The translations under genes were made by a program, and so were the position numbers. From an uncultured Acidobacteriia bacterium (GTDB lineage: Bacteria; Acidobacteriota; Terriglobia; Bryobacterales; Bryobacteraceae), in contig CAIQWJ010000074.1 in assembly GCA_903875575.1 (NCBI GenBank), positions 1-64,000 on the forward strand: DNA of 64,000 nucleotides, in the 5' to 3' direction. How positions within the stretch are numbered: position 1 is the stretch's first letter; the number at the start of each line of letters is the position of its first letter. Below, in pieces: positions 18,358 to 27,926 of this stretch. Under the pieces are notes generated by a model that worked only from the letters and a program-made list of their open reading frames with translations, had not been told where the DNA came from and ran no database searches.

Positions 18358-18419
18358 ACTAGCCGCTGGACAATCTGGTTGTCAGTCGGCGCGAAGGGTT
18401 TTGCAATAGAATAGTCGCA

Positions 18420-19577
18420 ATGAAAATTACTCGCCGTCAATTTGAGAAGATTGCCGCCGCCACGGCGGTTGCCTCCACAATCCGGAAGTCTAAGGCGGCG
18501 ACCACTTACACGGGCCCGCTCGATGGTTTTGAAGATAAGGTGAAGATGGAGGATTTCGATCCGGTCCGCTACACGCTGGGGCTGCACGATGCCGCGCCGT
18601 TGGAACTGGCGTTCAAACCAGGCACCCGGCGGCAAACGGAGTTGTGGCAGAAGAAACTCACGGCGAAGCTGACGGAATTGCTGGGCGGTTTTCCGAAGCA
18701 GCGCTCGCCGCTGAACAGCAAGACACTCGAAGTGCGCGAGTTTCCGGGTTACCGTCGAGAGAAGTTTGTCTTTGAAAGCAAGCCGGGCGTGCCGGTGCTG
18801 GGCTATCTGCTGCTGCCGAAGGCCGCGAAGGCGCCCGTGGCGACAGTCATTTGTATCCCCGGCCATGGTCGCGGTGTAGACGATATTGTCGGCATCGACC
18901 CGCAGGGGAACGACCGAACGCAGAAGGTTTTCTACGAATACGACTTCGCGATTCAGGCAGTGGAACTGGGACTGGCGGCGGTGGCCATTGAGCCAATGGG
19001 TTTTGGTTGCCGACGCGACGCGAAGAACAAGACGAAGGGACTGGAGCAGAAAGCCTGCGAACCGGTGGCCGGAGCGGCTTTGCTGCTGGGGCAGACGATT
19101 CTGGGCTGGCGCGTGTGGGACATCATGCGTACCATCGACTGGATTGAAACCCGGCCGGAGCTCGACGCCAAACGCGTGGGGACCATCGGGATTTCGGGTG
19201 GGGGAACGTGCAGCCTTTTTACTGCGGCACTGGAACCGCGGGTGAAGGCGGCAATGGTGAGTTGCTATCTGAATACTTTCCGGGCTTGCATTATGAGTAT
19301 TTCGCACTGCATCGATAACTATGTGCCGGGTATTCTGAACTGGGCGGAGATGTACGATGTGGCGGGGCTGATTGCGCCGCGGCCGCTGTTTTCCGAAGCC
19401 GGGGATGTGGATACGATCTTTCCGATTGCGGCGAGTGTGGAGAGCTATCGCAAGGTCAAGGCCGTCTATGACGTTTTTGGCGCCGGAGATCAGGTGCAAC
19501 AGGAGACGTTCCCGGGACCGCACAGCTTCTGGGGCAAGAAGGGGATGCCGTTTATGGCGGAGAAGCTGAGGGCGTAG
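18420..19577 (+). CDS. exported alpha/beta hydrolase, acetyl-xylan-esterase-like
   Basis: A 385-residue protein. The start TRRQFEKIAAATAVAS resembles a Tat signal. The hydrolase core has the nucleophile elbow GISGGG, an acid in SEAGDVDTIFP and a His in GPHSFWG, giving a plausible Ser-Asp-His triad. The oxyanion region follows VICIPGHGRG. The closest kin I recognise are large acetyl-xylan-esterase/dienelactone-hydrolase-like proteins of acidobacteria and planctomycetes. The substrate is probably an ester on a plant-derived carbohydrate, but this is inference. It is divergent from rlpA. Confidence 0.75.
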   Translation: MKITRRQFEKIAAATAVASTIRKSKAATTYTGPLDGFEDKVKMEDFDPVRYTLGLHDAAPLELAFKPGTRRQTELWQKKLTAKLTELLGGFPKQRSPLNSKTLEVREFPGYRREKFVFESKPGVPVLGYLLLPKAAKAPVATVICIPGHGRGVDDIVGIDPQGNDRTQKVFYEYDFAIQAVELGLAAVAIEPMGFGCRRDAKNKTKGLEQKACEPVAGAALLLGQTILGWRVWDIMRTIDWIETRPELDAKRVGTIGISGGGTCSLFTAALEPRVKAAMVSCYLNTFRACIMSISHCIDNYVPGILNWAEMYDVAGLIAPRPLFSEAGDVDTIFPIAASVESYRKVKAVYDVFGAGDQVQQETFPGPHSFWGKKGMPFMAEKLRA

Positions 19578-19584
19578 GCGGCGC

Positions 19585-19952
19585 TCAGGGCTGGAACCCG
19601 ATCCCCCGTTTGCGGAGCGGCGGAAGGCCTTCATCTGCTTCACCTCGGATTCGAGACGATCCATGTCTTCGACGAGCACTTCGATCACGGATGCGACGCG
19701 GTCATGATGGCCCTCCAGTTTACCGATCCGGTGCTCAAGGTCGCCTTGTGCCGCGATCATCCAGCGCATCCGGATGAAAGCGCGGGCAATGAAGATTCTC
19801 ATCTGTACTGCTCGCTTGCTCTTCAGGACGGAGGAAAGCATGATCACGCCGTGCGCGGTGAAAACGCAGGGTTGATAGCCACGGCCGCCGCACTTTGCGT
19901 TTGAGATCACAGTTTGTGATCTCAAAGATTCCGCTTCGTCAGGCGAGAGTTG
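19585..19952 (-). pseudogene. ORF6N domain protein, truncated and frameshifted
   Basis: Read leftward, DEAESLRSQTVISNAK…GYQPCVFTAHGVIMLSSVLKSKRAVQ matches the ORF6N domain of phage-related KilA-N/ORF6N proteins, but the N-terminal third is missing at the ilvD side. Near the 3' end the frame changes: the continuing frame reads FRRSANGG, whereas the shifted frame gives LPPLRKRGIGFQP and a stop (19585-19587), the usual IGF-type ending of these proteins. The gene is therefore a broken remnant of a horizontally acquired gene. Within it TTTGAGATCACA and its inverse (about 19905-19931) form a palindrome, explained by the coding repeat. Confidence 0.7.
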
Positions 19953-19989
19953 AACGCGCGCAGCCCCGCAATATACTAATAGATTCGCC

Positions 19990-21672
19990 ATGTCCAGCCA
20001 ACTCAACAAAATCTCTTCCCGCATCACCCAGCCCAAGTCGCAGGGCGCTTCGCAGGCGATGCTCTACGCCACCGGACTCAGGCCGGACGACATGAATAAG
20101 GCGCAGGTCGGCATTGCCAGCGTCTGGTATGAAGGCAATCCGTGCAATATGCATCTGCACGATCTCGCCGGCAAGGTGAAAGAGGGCGTGCAGGCGGCCG
20201 GTATGGTCGGGATGCGCTTCAACACCATCGGCGTCAGCGATGGTATTTCGATGGGTACAGACGGCATGAGCTTCTCGCTGCAATCGCGCGATCTGATTGC
20301 CGATTCCATCGAGACCATCATGGGTGCGCAGTGGTATGACGCGAATATCTCGCTGCCCGGCTGCGATAAGAACATGCCCGGCTGTCTGATTGCGATGGGC
20401 CGGTTGAATCGCCCGTCGATCATGGTTTACGGCGGTACGATTCGCGCGGGCCACAGCCACGGCAAGACGCTCGACATTGTGAGCGCCTTCCAGAGCTACG
20501 GCGAATTCCTTTCCGGCAACATGAAGGAAGAGGAACGCTGCGACGTGGTGCGGCATGCCTGCCCGGGCGCGGGTGCCTGCGGCGGCATGTATACGGCGAA
20601 TACGATGGCTTCTGCGATTGAAGCCCTTGGTATGTCGCTGCCCTACAGCGCTTCCACGCCGGCGGAGGATCCGCAGAAACTCGAAGAGTGCGTGGCGGCT
20701 GGTGCCGCGATTAAAAACCTTTTGGCGCTCGATCTCAAACCGCGCGACATCATGACCCGCGCTGCCTTTGAGAACGCGATGGTCATTGTGAGCGTTCTGG
20801 GCGGGTCGACGAACGCGGTGCTGCACCTGATTGCCATGGCACGCTCGGTGGGTCTGAATTTGACCCTGCAGGATTTCCAGAATGTCAGCGACCGGACGCC
20901 GTTCCTGGCGGATTTCAAGCCCTCCGGCAAGTACGTTATGGAAGATCTGCATGCCGTGGGCGGCACCCCCGCCGTGATCAAGATGCTGATTGAGGCAGGA
21001 ATGTTTGACGGCAGTTGCATGACCGTGACAGGTAAGACTCACGCCGAAAACGTGAAAGATCTGCCTGGTCTTACGCCCGGACAGCAGATTGTACATCCGC
21101 TTTCCGCACCGCTCAAAGCGAGCAGCCACATCCAGATTCTGCACGGGACGCTTGCACCCGAAGGTGCGGTAGCGAAGATTACCGGCAAGGAAGGCCTGCG
21201 GTTCTCAGGCCCGGCACGTGTTTTCGATTCCGAGGAACTGATGCTGGCCTCGCTCGAGCGAGGTGAGATCCAGAAGGGCGAAGTTCTGGTGATTCGCTAT
21301 GAAGGGCCGAAGGGCGGTCCTGGCATGCCGGAAATGCTGACGCCGACCTCGGCCATCATGGGCGCGGGGCTAGGTAAAGATGTCGCACTGATCACCGACG
21401 GCCGCTTCTCCGGCGGATCGCACGGCTTCATCGTAGGCCACATCACGCCGGAAGCCCAGGAGGGCGGACCGATCGCGCTGGTGCGCACCGGCGAAATCAT
21501 CACGATTGATGCGTCAACCAACGTGCTGGACGTGGATGTGCCGGAAGCGGAAATGCGCGCCCGCCGCGCCGCGTGGGTCATGCCACCTTACAAGGCCACA
21601 CGCGGCACACTGGCTAAGTACATCCGGCTGGTCAAGAGCGCCAGCAACGGGTGCGTCACCGACGAAGAGTAA
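19990..21672 (+). CDS. ilvD: dihydroxy-acid dehydratase
   Basis: A 560-residue enzyme of full length that removes water from dihydroxy-acids in valine, isoleucine and leucine synthesis. The Fe-S cluster cysteines are visible in [20 protein letters not shown] and [18 protein letters not shown]. Further family blocks are [25 protein letters not shown] and [16 protein letters not shown]. It stands alone, with an ORF6N remnant at its 5' side, and no leader or Shine-Dalgarno site is obvious. Other ilv genes are not nearby. Confidence 0.97.
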   Translation: MSSQLNKISSRITQPKSQGASQAMLYATGLRPDDMNKAQVGIASVWYEGNPCNMHLHDLAGKVKEGVQAAGMVGMRFNTIGVSDGISMGTDGMSFSLQSRDLIADSIETIMGAQWYDANISLPGCDKNMPGCLIAMGRLNRPSIMVYGGTIRAGHSHGKTLDIVSAFQSYGEFLSGNMKEEERCDVVRHACPGAGACGGMYTANTMASAIEALGMSLPYSASTPAEDPQKLEECVAAGAAIKNLLALDLKPRDIMTRAAFENAMVIVSVLGGSTNAVLHLIAMARSVGLNLTLQDFQNVSDRTPFLADFKPSGKYVMEDLHAVGGTPAVIKMLIEAGMFDGSCMTVTGKTHAENVKDLPGLTPGQQIVHPLSAPLKASSHIQILHGTLAPEGAVAKITGKEGLRFSGPARVFDSEELMLASLERGEIQKGEVLVIRYEGPKGGPGMPEMLTPTSAIMGAGLGKDVALITDGRFSGGSHGFIVGHITPEAQEGGPIALVRTGEIITIDASTNVLDVDVPEAEMRARRAAWVMPPYKATRGTLAKYIRLVKSASNGCVTDEE

Positions 21673-21685
21673 ACGCCTTCAAGCG

Positions 21686-22045
21686 TTAGCGGCGATCACG
21701 GCGATCGGAATCGCGGTCGTGTTCGCGGTCCCAGCGATGGTCGTGATCAAAGCGACCGGTGGGGCCATTCCAGTAACCGGCAAAGAACTGGCCACCTTCA
21801 TAGCGGGAGCCTACCCAGACAGCACCCTCATACGGGGGGCGCGTCCAGTAGCCTGCGTGCCATTTGTAGTGACGACCCTCCGGGTACCAGTAGCCTTCTA
21901 CCCAGATGTATCCTGGACCGGGGGCGACCGGACGGACGCGAACTATGCGCGGTGCCGGGGGTGCGCCAATCCGGATACCAATGGAGACCTGACCGTAGAC
22001 GGTCGTGGTGAAGGCAAACGCGGCAAGTAGCAGAAATCGTTTCAT
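21686..22045 (-). CDS. exported WXXGXW-repeat protein
   Basis: The ATG at 22045 gives about 119 residues with a signal peptide (MKRFLLLAAFAFTTTVYGQ); the longer frame upstream has no coding character. The body carries WVEGYWYPEGR, KWHAGYWTRPPY and FAGYWNGP, the aromatic repeat of WXXGXW/YXWQ proteins, thought to be exported or envelope-associated. The tail is a charged Asp/Arg/His run. The stop is 13 bases from the ilvD stop, convergently. Function unknown. Confidence 0.75.
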   Translation of the reverse strand: MKRFLLLAAFAFTTTVYGQVSIGIRIGAPPAPRIVRVRPVAPGPGYIWVEGYWYPEGRHYKWHAGYWTRPPYEGAVWVGSRYEGGQFFAGYWNGPTGRFDHDHRWDREHDRDSDRRDRR

Positions 22046-22257
22046 TTCATCCTCCTGCGGCCTCTCGACCGCTTCGCCGGTGACATGAGCACGAAATGTG
22101 CCAGATCCTTGGATGATCTTCAGGTCGCTGAAAAGACTGCACTTACACCAACATGATCCGTAATGGCGACGGTGATTCAGCAAAAACTTCCCTATTGGAG
22201 TGGTAGATTTTGGCCATGCTGGTGGTGGCGGCTCTGGAAGGCGTTTAATTGCAGTTT

Positions 22258-22332
22258 GATATGTTAAATTATATATTGTGTAGATGTTGATGTAGAAAAT
22301 TATATATTTTGTGTTTATGTGGATATGTTAAA
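22258..22332 (+). promoter_or_regulatory. AT-rich promoter/operator region of hipBA
   Basis: About 75 AT-rich bases stand out from GC-rich surroundings. GATATGTTAAA occurs at 22258-22268 and 22322-22332, and AAATTATATATTGTGT / AAAATTATATATTTTGTGT occur at about 22266-22281 and 22296-22314. Paired repeats ahead of a toxin-antitoxin operon are usual autoregulatory sites for the antitoxin. Confidence 0.5.
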
Positions 22333-22340
22333 ATCTATTT

Positions 22341-22703
22341 GTGTACGTTGATAATGGATCAAAGCGTATCAAGGGCTTGCCCAGTGAACTTCGCCAGGAG
22401 CTTATTGCTCAGCGGCGCAGACTGAGCTGGACGCAACGGGAATTGGGCGTTCGTGTGGGCCTGCCGCAGATGCACATCTCGGGCATTGAAACCGGCAAGA
22501 TCGTACCCCGCTTCGACACTCTGCTCGATCTGGTTCGCATTCTGAGTTTCGACCTGCTGCTGGTACCGAGGTCCCTGGTGCCGGCCGTTCAGGCTTTGGT
22601 GCAGGGCCATCGCAACCCGGATGACAGCGGCGACGAACGTCCGCTCTACGCGCTGCCGGATGACGGATCGTTCGATGACGCCGAAGAAGAAGGCCGCCGA
22701 TGA
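22341..22703 (+). CDS. hipB: HipB-like antitoxin, XRE-type HTH
   Basis: A 120-residue protein starting at a GTG. Residues 15-65 form an XRE helix-turn-helix (LIAQRRRLSWTQRELGVRVGLPQMHISGIETGK). The C-terminal 40 residues are acidic and probably disordered, as in HipB. It should bind the AT-rich repeats upstream and block the partner kinase. Its stop overlaps the hipA start by four bases (ATGA). A start further in is possible, since no in-frame ATG precedes the HTH. Confidence 0.8.
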   Translation: MYVDNGSKRIKGLPSELRQELIAQRRRLSWTQRELGVRVGLPQMHISGIETGKIVPRFDTLLDLVRILSFDLLLVPRSLVPAVQALVQGHRNPDDSGDERPLYALPDDGSFDDAEEEGRR

Positions 22704-23968
22704 TTCCCGATCTGAAGCTGAACGCGCTCTCCGTTCAGTTGTATGGCCGACACATCGGGATCCTGAATCGTCTTGCGGGGGACCATCATCTCTTCTCGTT
22801 CGAGCAGGACTACGTAGACGATCTGCGGCGATCCACATTGAGCCTGTCGTTCAAGGGCAGGTCCGGCGGTATTGTAACGTCTCCACGTCCTGTGGGACGG
22901 CGCGCGCCTCCGTTCTTTTCGAACCTGTTGCCGGAAGGACATCTGCGGAACTATCTGGCGGGAAAAGCCGGGCTGAAACCGGAGCGGGAATTCCTGCTGC
23001 TCGCTTTGCTGGGTTCGGACCTTTCGGGCGCTGTGACGGTTTCGCCTTTACCCGGCAGCAGACTGGAAGACGAAGTAGAAGATGTGGTGGAGGCCCACCG
23101 CGCGGCACGAAGGCAGGATGGCGTGCTGCGATTTTCACTGGCGGGCGTGCAGTTGAAGTTTTCCGCTATTCAGGAGGCATCGGGCGGCCTTACTATTCCG
23201 GCGCATGGAGTAGGTGGTTCGTGGATCGTGAAGCTGCCTTCGCTCCAGTTCAGCGGGGTACCCGAGAATGAGTACGTGATGCTGGAACTGGCGCGGGCCA
23301 TCGGCATTGTGGTGCCGGAGATCCGGCTGGTGCCGATCGCCGACATCCGCGGACTGCCGGACGCAGCCGCGCGCATGCCGGGCAACGCACTGGTGGTGCG
23401 GCGCTTTGATCGCGTGCAGCGAACCGGCAAAGCAGGCCAGCCCACCGCGAGCGAGCGAATCCACATGGAAGACTTCGCGCAGGTCTTTGGTTTATTCCCG
23501 GACGATAAGTATGCCCGTCGCAGCTATGCCAACATCGCAGCCGTTCTTTGGGCGGAAACCGGGGAGACCGGTACGTACGAATTTGTGCGACGGCTTATTT
23601 TTTCCATCCTGATCGGCAATGGAGACATGCATCTGAAGAACTGGTCGCTGCTGCATCGGGAAGGCGGCCCGCCGGAACTGGCACCCGCGTACGATTTCGT
23701 TGCTACTCTGCCGTACATCCCGGACGACCGTTTGGCTCTGACGTTTGGTGCCAGCCGCAGTCTGGGAGAAATCACCGTAGATCAGGTTCGGAGATTTGCG
23801 GATAAAGGCGGGCTGCCCATGGCTCCTGTCTGGCGAACGGTGCAGGAGGTGGTGGAGAAGACCGTCGCCGCATGGAAGACTCTTGCCCACAAGGATCTCC
23901 TCGATAGAGAATTGTCCGCAGCGCTCACCGCGCAAATCGAAAAAGTCGCGGCAAACACGGGGCAGTGA
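22700..23968 (+). CDS. hipA: HipA-type serine/threonine kinase toxin
   Basis: A 422-residue protein of usual HipA length. The N-terminal subdomain has FFSNLLPEGHLRNYLA, then RFSLAGVQLKFS, GGSWIVKLP with the ATP-contacting Lys, and the catalytic loop NGDMHLKNWSLLH followed by the Mg-binding Asp in PAYDFVAT. All kinase residues appear intact. HipA phosphorylates aminoacyl-tRNA synthetases such as GltX, causing growth arrest. It is coupled to hipB. The last bases come within three bases of the convergent phosphoketolase stop. Confidence 0.88.
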   Translation: MIPDLKLNALSVQLYGRHIGILNRLAGDHHLFSFEQDYVDDLRRSTLSLSFKGRSGGIVTSPRPVGRRAPPFFSNLLPEGHLRNYLAGKAGLKPEREFLLLALLGSDLSGAVTVSPLPGSRLEDEVEDVVEAHRAARRQDGVLRFSLAGVQLKFSAIQEASGGLTIPAHGVGGSWIVKLPSLQFSGVPENEYVMLELARAIGIVVPEIRLVPIADIRGLPDAAARMPGNALVVRRFDRVQRTGKAGQPTASERIHMEDFAQVFGLFPDDKYARRSYANIAAVLWAETGETGTYEFVRRLIFSILIGNGDMHLKNWSLLHREGGPPELAPAYDFVATLPYIPDDRLALTFGASRSLGEITVDQVRRFADKGGLPMAPVWRTVQEVVEKTVAAWKTLAHKDLLDRELSAALTAQIEKVAANTGQ

Positions 23969-23971
23969 CGC

Positions 23972-26335
23972 TCAAAGCGGCGGCCAGCGCCATTCCGGAA
24001 TTTCCGGCATATCTTCGCCGTGCTGCCGAATGTAAGCCGTATGGTCGATCAGCTTATCGTGCAGTTTCTGCAGCAGGTGCCCTGAAACGCCGGCCAGATC
24101 CGGCACGCGCCGAATCACGTCCATCGCGAGATGAAACCGATCCGTCTCATTGAGCACGCACATATCGAAGGGCGTAGTCGTGGTGCCTTCTTCCTTGTAG
24201 CCGCGAACGTGCAGCCGCTGATTGGTGCGCCGGTAGGTCAGGCGATGAATCAGCCAGGGGTAGCCGTGGTAGTTGAAGATGATCGGCTTGTCTTTTGTGA
24301 AGATCGCATCGTAGTCGGAGTCGGGAAGACCGTGCGGATGCTCACTCGGAGGCTGCAAGGTCATCAGATCGACCACATTCACCACGCGTATTTTCAGTGC
24401 GGGAATATGGCGGCGCAGCCAGTCGACGGCGGCGAGGGTTTCGAGGGTGGGAACGTCGCCGGCGCACGCCATCACCACATCCGGCGACGCCCCGTCGTCA
24501 TTGCTGGCAAACTCCCAGATTCCCAGACCCGCGGTGCAGTGCCGCAACGCTTCGTCCATGGTCAGCCACTGCGGGGAAGGCTGCTTGCCGACAACGATCA
24601 CGTTGACATAGTTGCGGCTTCGCAGACAGTGGTTGGTGACCGATAACAGGGTATTAGCATCCGGCGGAAAGTAGACGCGCACGATTTCCGCCTTCTTGTT
24701 GAGCACGTGATCGATGAAACCGGGATCCTGATGGCTGAAGCCGTTGTGATCCTGCCGCCAGACGTGCGAGGTCAGGAGATAGTTCAGTGACGCGATGGGC
24801 CGACGCCAGGGGATCCCATTGCAGACTTTCAGCCACTTCGCGTGCTGGTTAAACATGGAATCGATGATGTGAATGAAAGCTTCATAGCAGGAGAAGAAGC
24901 CGTGACGGCCGGTGAGGAGATAGCCTTCGAGCCAGCCCTGGCAGGTGTGCTCGCTCAGGATCTCCATCACGCGGCCATCGCGCGCGAGGTGGTCGTCGTC
25001 GGGGAGCGTTTCGGCCTCCCAGGTGCGGTTGGTGACTTCGAACAGGGCATTCCAGCGATTGGAGTTGGTCTCATCGGGCGAGACAACGCGGAAGTTTTGT
25101 GTCGCCATATTGAGCTTCATCACGTCGCGCAGGTACTTGCCCATGACGCGGGTGGCTTCGGCGTCCACACTGCCTGGCTGCGGAACCGTGACTGCGTAGT
25201 CGCGGAAATCGGGCAGTTCGAGATCCTTCAGAAGCAAGCCGCCGTTGGCGAAAGGGTTGGCACCCATACGCCGTGCGCCGGCGGGCGCGAGTTCCGCGTA
25301 CTCCGGCCGGAGGCGGCCGTCTGCGTCAAATAACGCCTCCGGATGGTAACTGCGCATCCAGTCTTCCAGCATTTTCAGCTCGTCAGGACGTTCGCGGACG
25401 GCGGTGAGCGGTACCTGATGGGAACGGAAAGTACCTTCGATGCGCTGGCCATCCAGCATCTTCGGACCGGTCCAGCCCTTGGGAGAACGGAGAATCAGCA
25501 TGGGCCAGGCCGCGCGCTGCTTCAGTGTTCCTTGCCGCGCGGTGAGTTGGATAAAGGCGATGTCGCGCACGATTTCATCCATGGCGGTCGCCATCTTCTG
25601 ATGCATTTCGGAGGGATCGTGACCCTCCACGAACCAGCACTTGTAGCCATAGCCGGTGAAAAGGGAATCCAGTTCGTCGTGGGGCAGGCGGGAAAGGATG
25701 GTGGGCCCGGAGATCTTGGCTCCGTTCAGATGAAGAATCGGCAGGACTGCGCCATCTCGCGCAGGGTTGAGGAATTTGTTGGAATGCCAGCTTGTGGCGC
25801 AGGGCCCGGTCTCGGCCTCGCCATCGCCTACGACGCAGCAGGCAAGCAGGTCCGGGTTATCCAGCACAGCTCCGTACGCGTGCAGCAGGGAATAGCCGAG
25901 TTCCCCGCCCTCATGGATGGAACCGGGAGTTTCCGGCGCGGCGTGACTGGGGATTCCGCCCGGAAACGAAAACTGGCGGAAAAGGCGTTTCATACCTTCT
26001 TCCGATTGCGGGATGTTCGGGTAGAACTCGCTGTAAGTTCCTTCGAGGTAAGTGTTCGCCACCATGCCGGGACCGCCGTGGCCGGGGCCGCAGATGTAGA
26101 TGGCATTGAGATCATGCTTGCGAATCACCCGGTTCATGTGGGCGTAGATGAAATTGAGGCCGGGCGTGGTCCCCCAGTGCCCCAGCAGGCGCGGTTTAAT
26201 CTGCTCTTTCGTCAGTGGCTCCCGCAGCAGCGGATTTTCCATCAGGTAGATCTGGCCGACTGACAGATAATTCGCCGCGCACCAGTATGCGTGGATTTTC
26301 TTCAGTTCGTCTGCATTCAGAGTATTTTCGGACAT
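23972..26335 (-). CDS. xfp: phosphoketolase (xylulose-5-P/fructose-6-P)
   Basis: A 787-residue thiamine-diphosphate enzyme of typical length. It cleaves xylulose-5-phosphate or fructose-6-phosphate with phosphate to give acetyl phosphate. Diagnostic stretches are [42 protein letters not shown], the cofactor Asp-Glu in GDGEAETGP, and [13 protein letters not shown] near the end. It stands alone here with no acetate kinase or phosphotransacetylase beside it. Why a soil acidobacterium keeps this bypass is unclear; low-carbon-loss acetyl-CoA supply is plausible. Confidence 0.95.
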   Translation of the reverse strand: MSENTLNADELKKIHAYWCAANYLSVGQIYLMENPLLREPLTKEQIKPRLLGHWGTTPGLNFIYAHMNRVIRKHDLNAIYICGPGHGGPGMVANTYLEGTYSEFYPNIPQSEEGMKRLFRQFSFPGGIPSHAAPETPGSIHEGGELGYSLLHAYGAVLDNPDLLACCVVGDGEAETGPCATSWHSNKFLNPARDGAVLPILHLNGAKISGPTILSRLPHDELDSLFTGYGYKCWFVEGHDPSEMHQKMATAMDEIVRDIAFIQLTARQGTLKQRAAWPMLILRSPKGWTGPKMLDGQRIEGTFRSHQVPLTAVRERPDELKMLEDWMRSYHPEALFDADGRLRPEYAELAPAGARRMGANPFANGGLLLKDLELPDFRDYAVTVPQPGSVDAEATRVMGKYLRDVMKLNMATQNFRVVSPDETNSNRWNALFEVTNRTWEAETLPDDDHLARDGRVMEILSEHTCQGWLEGYLLTGRHGFFSCYEAFIHIIDSMFNQHAKWLKVCNGIPWRRPIASLNYLLTSHVWRQDHNGFSHQDPGFIDHVLNKKAEIVRVYFPPDANTLLSVTNHCLRSRNYVNVIVVGKQPSPQWLTMDEALRHCTAGLGIWEFASNDDGASPDVVMACAGDVPTLETLAAVDWLRRHIPALKIRVVNVVDLMTLQPPSEHPHGLPDSDYDAIFTKDKPIIFNYHGYPWLIHRLTYRRTNQRLHVRGYKEEGTTTTPFDMCVLNETDRFHLAMDVIRRVPDLAGVSGHLLQKLHDKLIDHTAYIRQHGEDMPEIPEWRWPPL

Positions 26336-26434
26336 GCCGTCATCCTCAACAGCACGCAGGCGGCCAATGTAACTGTTTCAGGGGAAGAGTGGGCGACGTG
26401 GCCCTTTTTTGACTCAGGCGGGGAGCGGGCGGGG

Positions 26435-26902
26435 TCAAATGTACGCGATGGCGTCGATTTCAATCAGGGAATTCGCCGGAATGCCGGCGGCCGCGATGGT
26501 GCTGCGAGTGGGCGGGTCTTCACCGAACTTTCCGGTGTAGATTTCATTTACAGCGGCAAGGTCTTTGATGTCGGCCAGGAAAACAGTGCAGCGGACCACT
26601 TTTTCCATGGACGAACCAGCTGCTTCCAACTGCTTCTTCATTTCACCCATGACGAACTCCGTATGCGCTTTAATATCGCCCGGCGTGCGGCAGATGATGC
26701 CTGAAAGAAACAGCAGATTACCCAGTGAAACGCCGGTGGAATAGGCGGGTGGTGTCGCGGGCTTTGGACCGGTGCGATAAACCTTCTTCTGCACCGGAGC
26801 ATCGGCCGCTTTGGACGCCACAGCACCCGCCGCCGCGACGACCGCCGCACCGGTGAGCAGCGAACGCCGATTGGTTTTCTTCGTTGTGACTGTTGTTGTC
26901 AT
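26435..26902 (-). CDS. RidA-family protein with an export signal
   Basis: A 155-residue protein with AAGGAG upstream of its ATG. Residues 10-34 (KTNRRSLLTGAAVVAAAGAVA) look like a Tat signal peptide. The remainder is a RidA/YjgF fold with the key Arg in TRSTIAAAGIP and a Glu in SLIEIDAIAYI, the residues that bind imine intermediates in RidA deaminases. Cytosolic RidA removes reactive enamines; an exported form is unusual and its substrate unknown. It follows the FGE gene on the same strand. Confidence 0.85.
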   Translation of the reverse strand: MTTTVTTKKTNRRSLLTGAAVVAAAGAVASKAADAPVQKKVYRTGPKPATPPAYSTGVSLGNLLFLSGIICRTPGDIKAHTEFVMGEMKKQLEAAGSSMEKVVRCTVFLADIKDLAAVNEIYTGKFGEDPPTRSTIAAAGIPANSLIEIDAIAYI

Positions 26903-26954
26903 CGATCTCCTTTTCTCCCGCGGGGACGGGAGAGGTTACTGGTTCCATGATCGC

Positions 26955-27926
26955 CTAATCGACATCGCGAGCGCAGCGGAAACCAAGATTCGTGGTGGCG
27001 GAATCCGGTGTGTTGGAAGTCCGCGCCGCCACGCGATAGCGATTGCAGTAGGACGCATGGCAAAGGTAGGAGCCACCGCGCATGGCGCGTGTTTGTCCGG
27101 ATTGCGGGCCCACCGGGTTTTCGCGCGTTGAGTACAGATGGTGGTCCGGTGAGAACCAATCCGAGCACCATTCCCAGGTATTGCCGGTAATCGTGTAGAA
27201 GCCGTAGCCGTTGGGCGGGAAGGCGTCGACCGGCGCGGGCGCGGAGTAGCCGTCTTCGGCGATATCGAGATCCGGGAATTCACCCTGCCAGACGTTGCAG
27301 AGGTGGATACCGCCGGGCGTGAGTTCATCGCCCCACGGGAAGCGTTTCCCTTCGAGGCCGCCCCGCGCGGCGAACTCCCATTCGGCTTCGGTGGGCAAAC
27401 GCTTGCCCGCCCAGGCGCAGTAGGCGACGGCATCGTTCCAGGAAACCTGCACTACGGGATAGTTGGCGCGTTCGGTCTCCATGGAGATAGCGTGGCCTTC
27501 GGGGTGCCGCCAGTCCGCACCGTCCACTCTTCGCCACCAGCGGAGGTTTTCGGGATGGTCGTGGTTTGCACCCTTGTCGGGAAGATGTCCAATGAAGACG
27601 AATGACCAGCCGAAGACTTCCGCCTCGGTCTTATACCCGGTGACACCGACGAATTCCGCGAACTGCGCGTTGGTCACCGGGTATCGGTCAAGCCAGAAGG
27701 GATCTACCGTCACGGGCCGCACCGGGCCTTCGCCATCGGCCACAATGGAATCCGCATCTTCGCTGCCCATCTGGAAGCGACCGCCATCGAGCCTGATCAT
27801 GCCTTCCGTGGAGCCGCGTGTTACCCGGACTCTGGCGGCCGATGCCATGCGGGAAGTTTCCAGCACGTTTGCGCGCGCTTTTGTTGGGGCACAACACGGC
27901 ATAAGCGGAAATGCTCCGGAGCTCAT
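26955..27926 (-). CDS. formylglycine-generating enzyme (sulfatase maturase)
   Basis: A 323-residue FGE/SUMF1-family protein that oxidises the sulfatase active-site Cys to formylglycine. The fold motifs GGRFQMGS, WLDRYPVTNAQFAEFV, RLPTEAEWEFAARGG and GNTWEWCSDW are present. RGGSYLCHASYCNRYRVAAR contains the two copper-binding active cysteines with C-x4-C spacing, so this is a true FGE rather than a non-catalytic paralogue. No signal peptide is obvious. Its start overlaps the PPIase stop by four bases, and the substrate sulfatase is encoded two genes upstream. Confidence 0.92.
   Translation of the reverse strand: MSSGAFPLMPCCAPTKARANVLETSRMASAARVRVTRGSTEGMIRLDGGRFQMGSEDADSIVADGEGPVRPVTVDPFWLDRYPVTNAQFAEFVGVTGYKTEAEVFGWSFVFIGHLPDKGANHDHPENLRWWRRVDGADWRHPEGHAISMETERANYPVVQVSWNDAVAYCAWAGKRLPTEAEWEFAARGGLEGKRFPWGDELTPGGIHLCNVWQGEFPDLDIAEDGYSAPAPVDAFPPNGYGFYTITGNTWEWCSDWFSPDHHLYSTRENPVGPQSGQTRAMRGGSYLCHASYCNRYRVAARTSNTPDSATTNLGFRCARDVD

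Noticed and set aside
19905-19931. Perfect palindrome TTTGAGATCACA with its inverse, possible operator or terminator
   Set aside because: It lies within the ORF6N coding sequence, where LRSQ.VIS encodes it, so a regulatory role is not needed to explain it.
18348-20036. 562-residue minus-strand frame across the hydrolase gene and the ORF6N remnant
   Set aside because: Only residues about 29-140 are meaningful (ORF6N). The rest is a shadow of the plus-strand hydrolase gene and of the start of ilvD.
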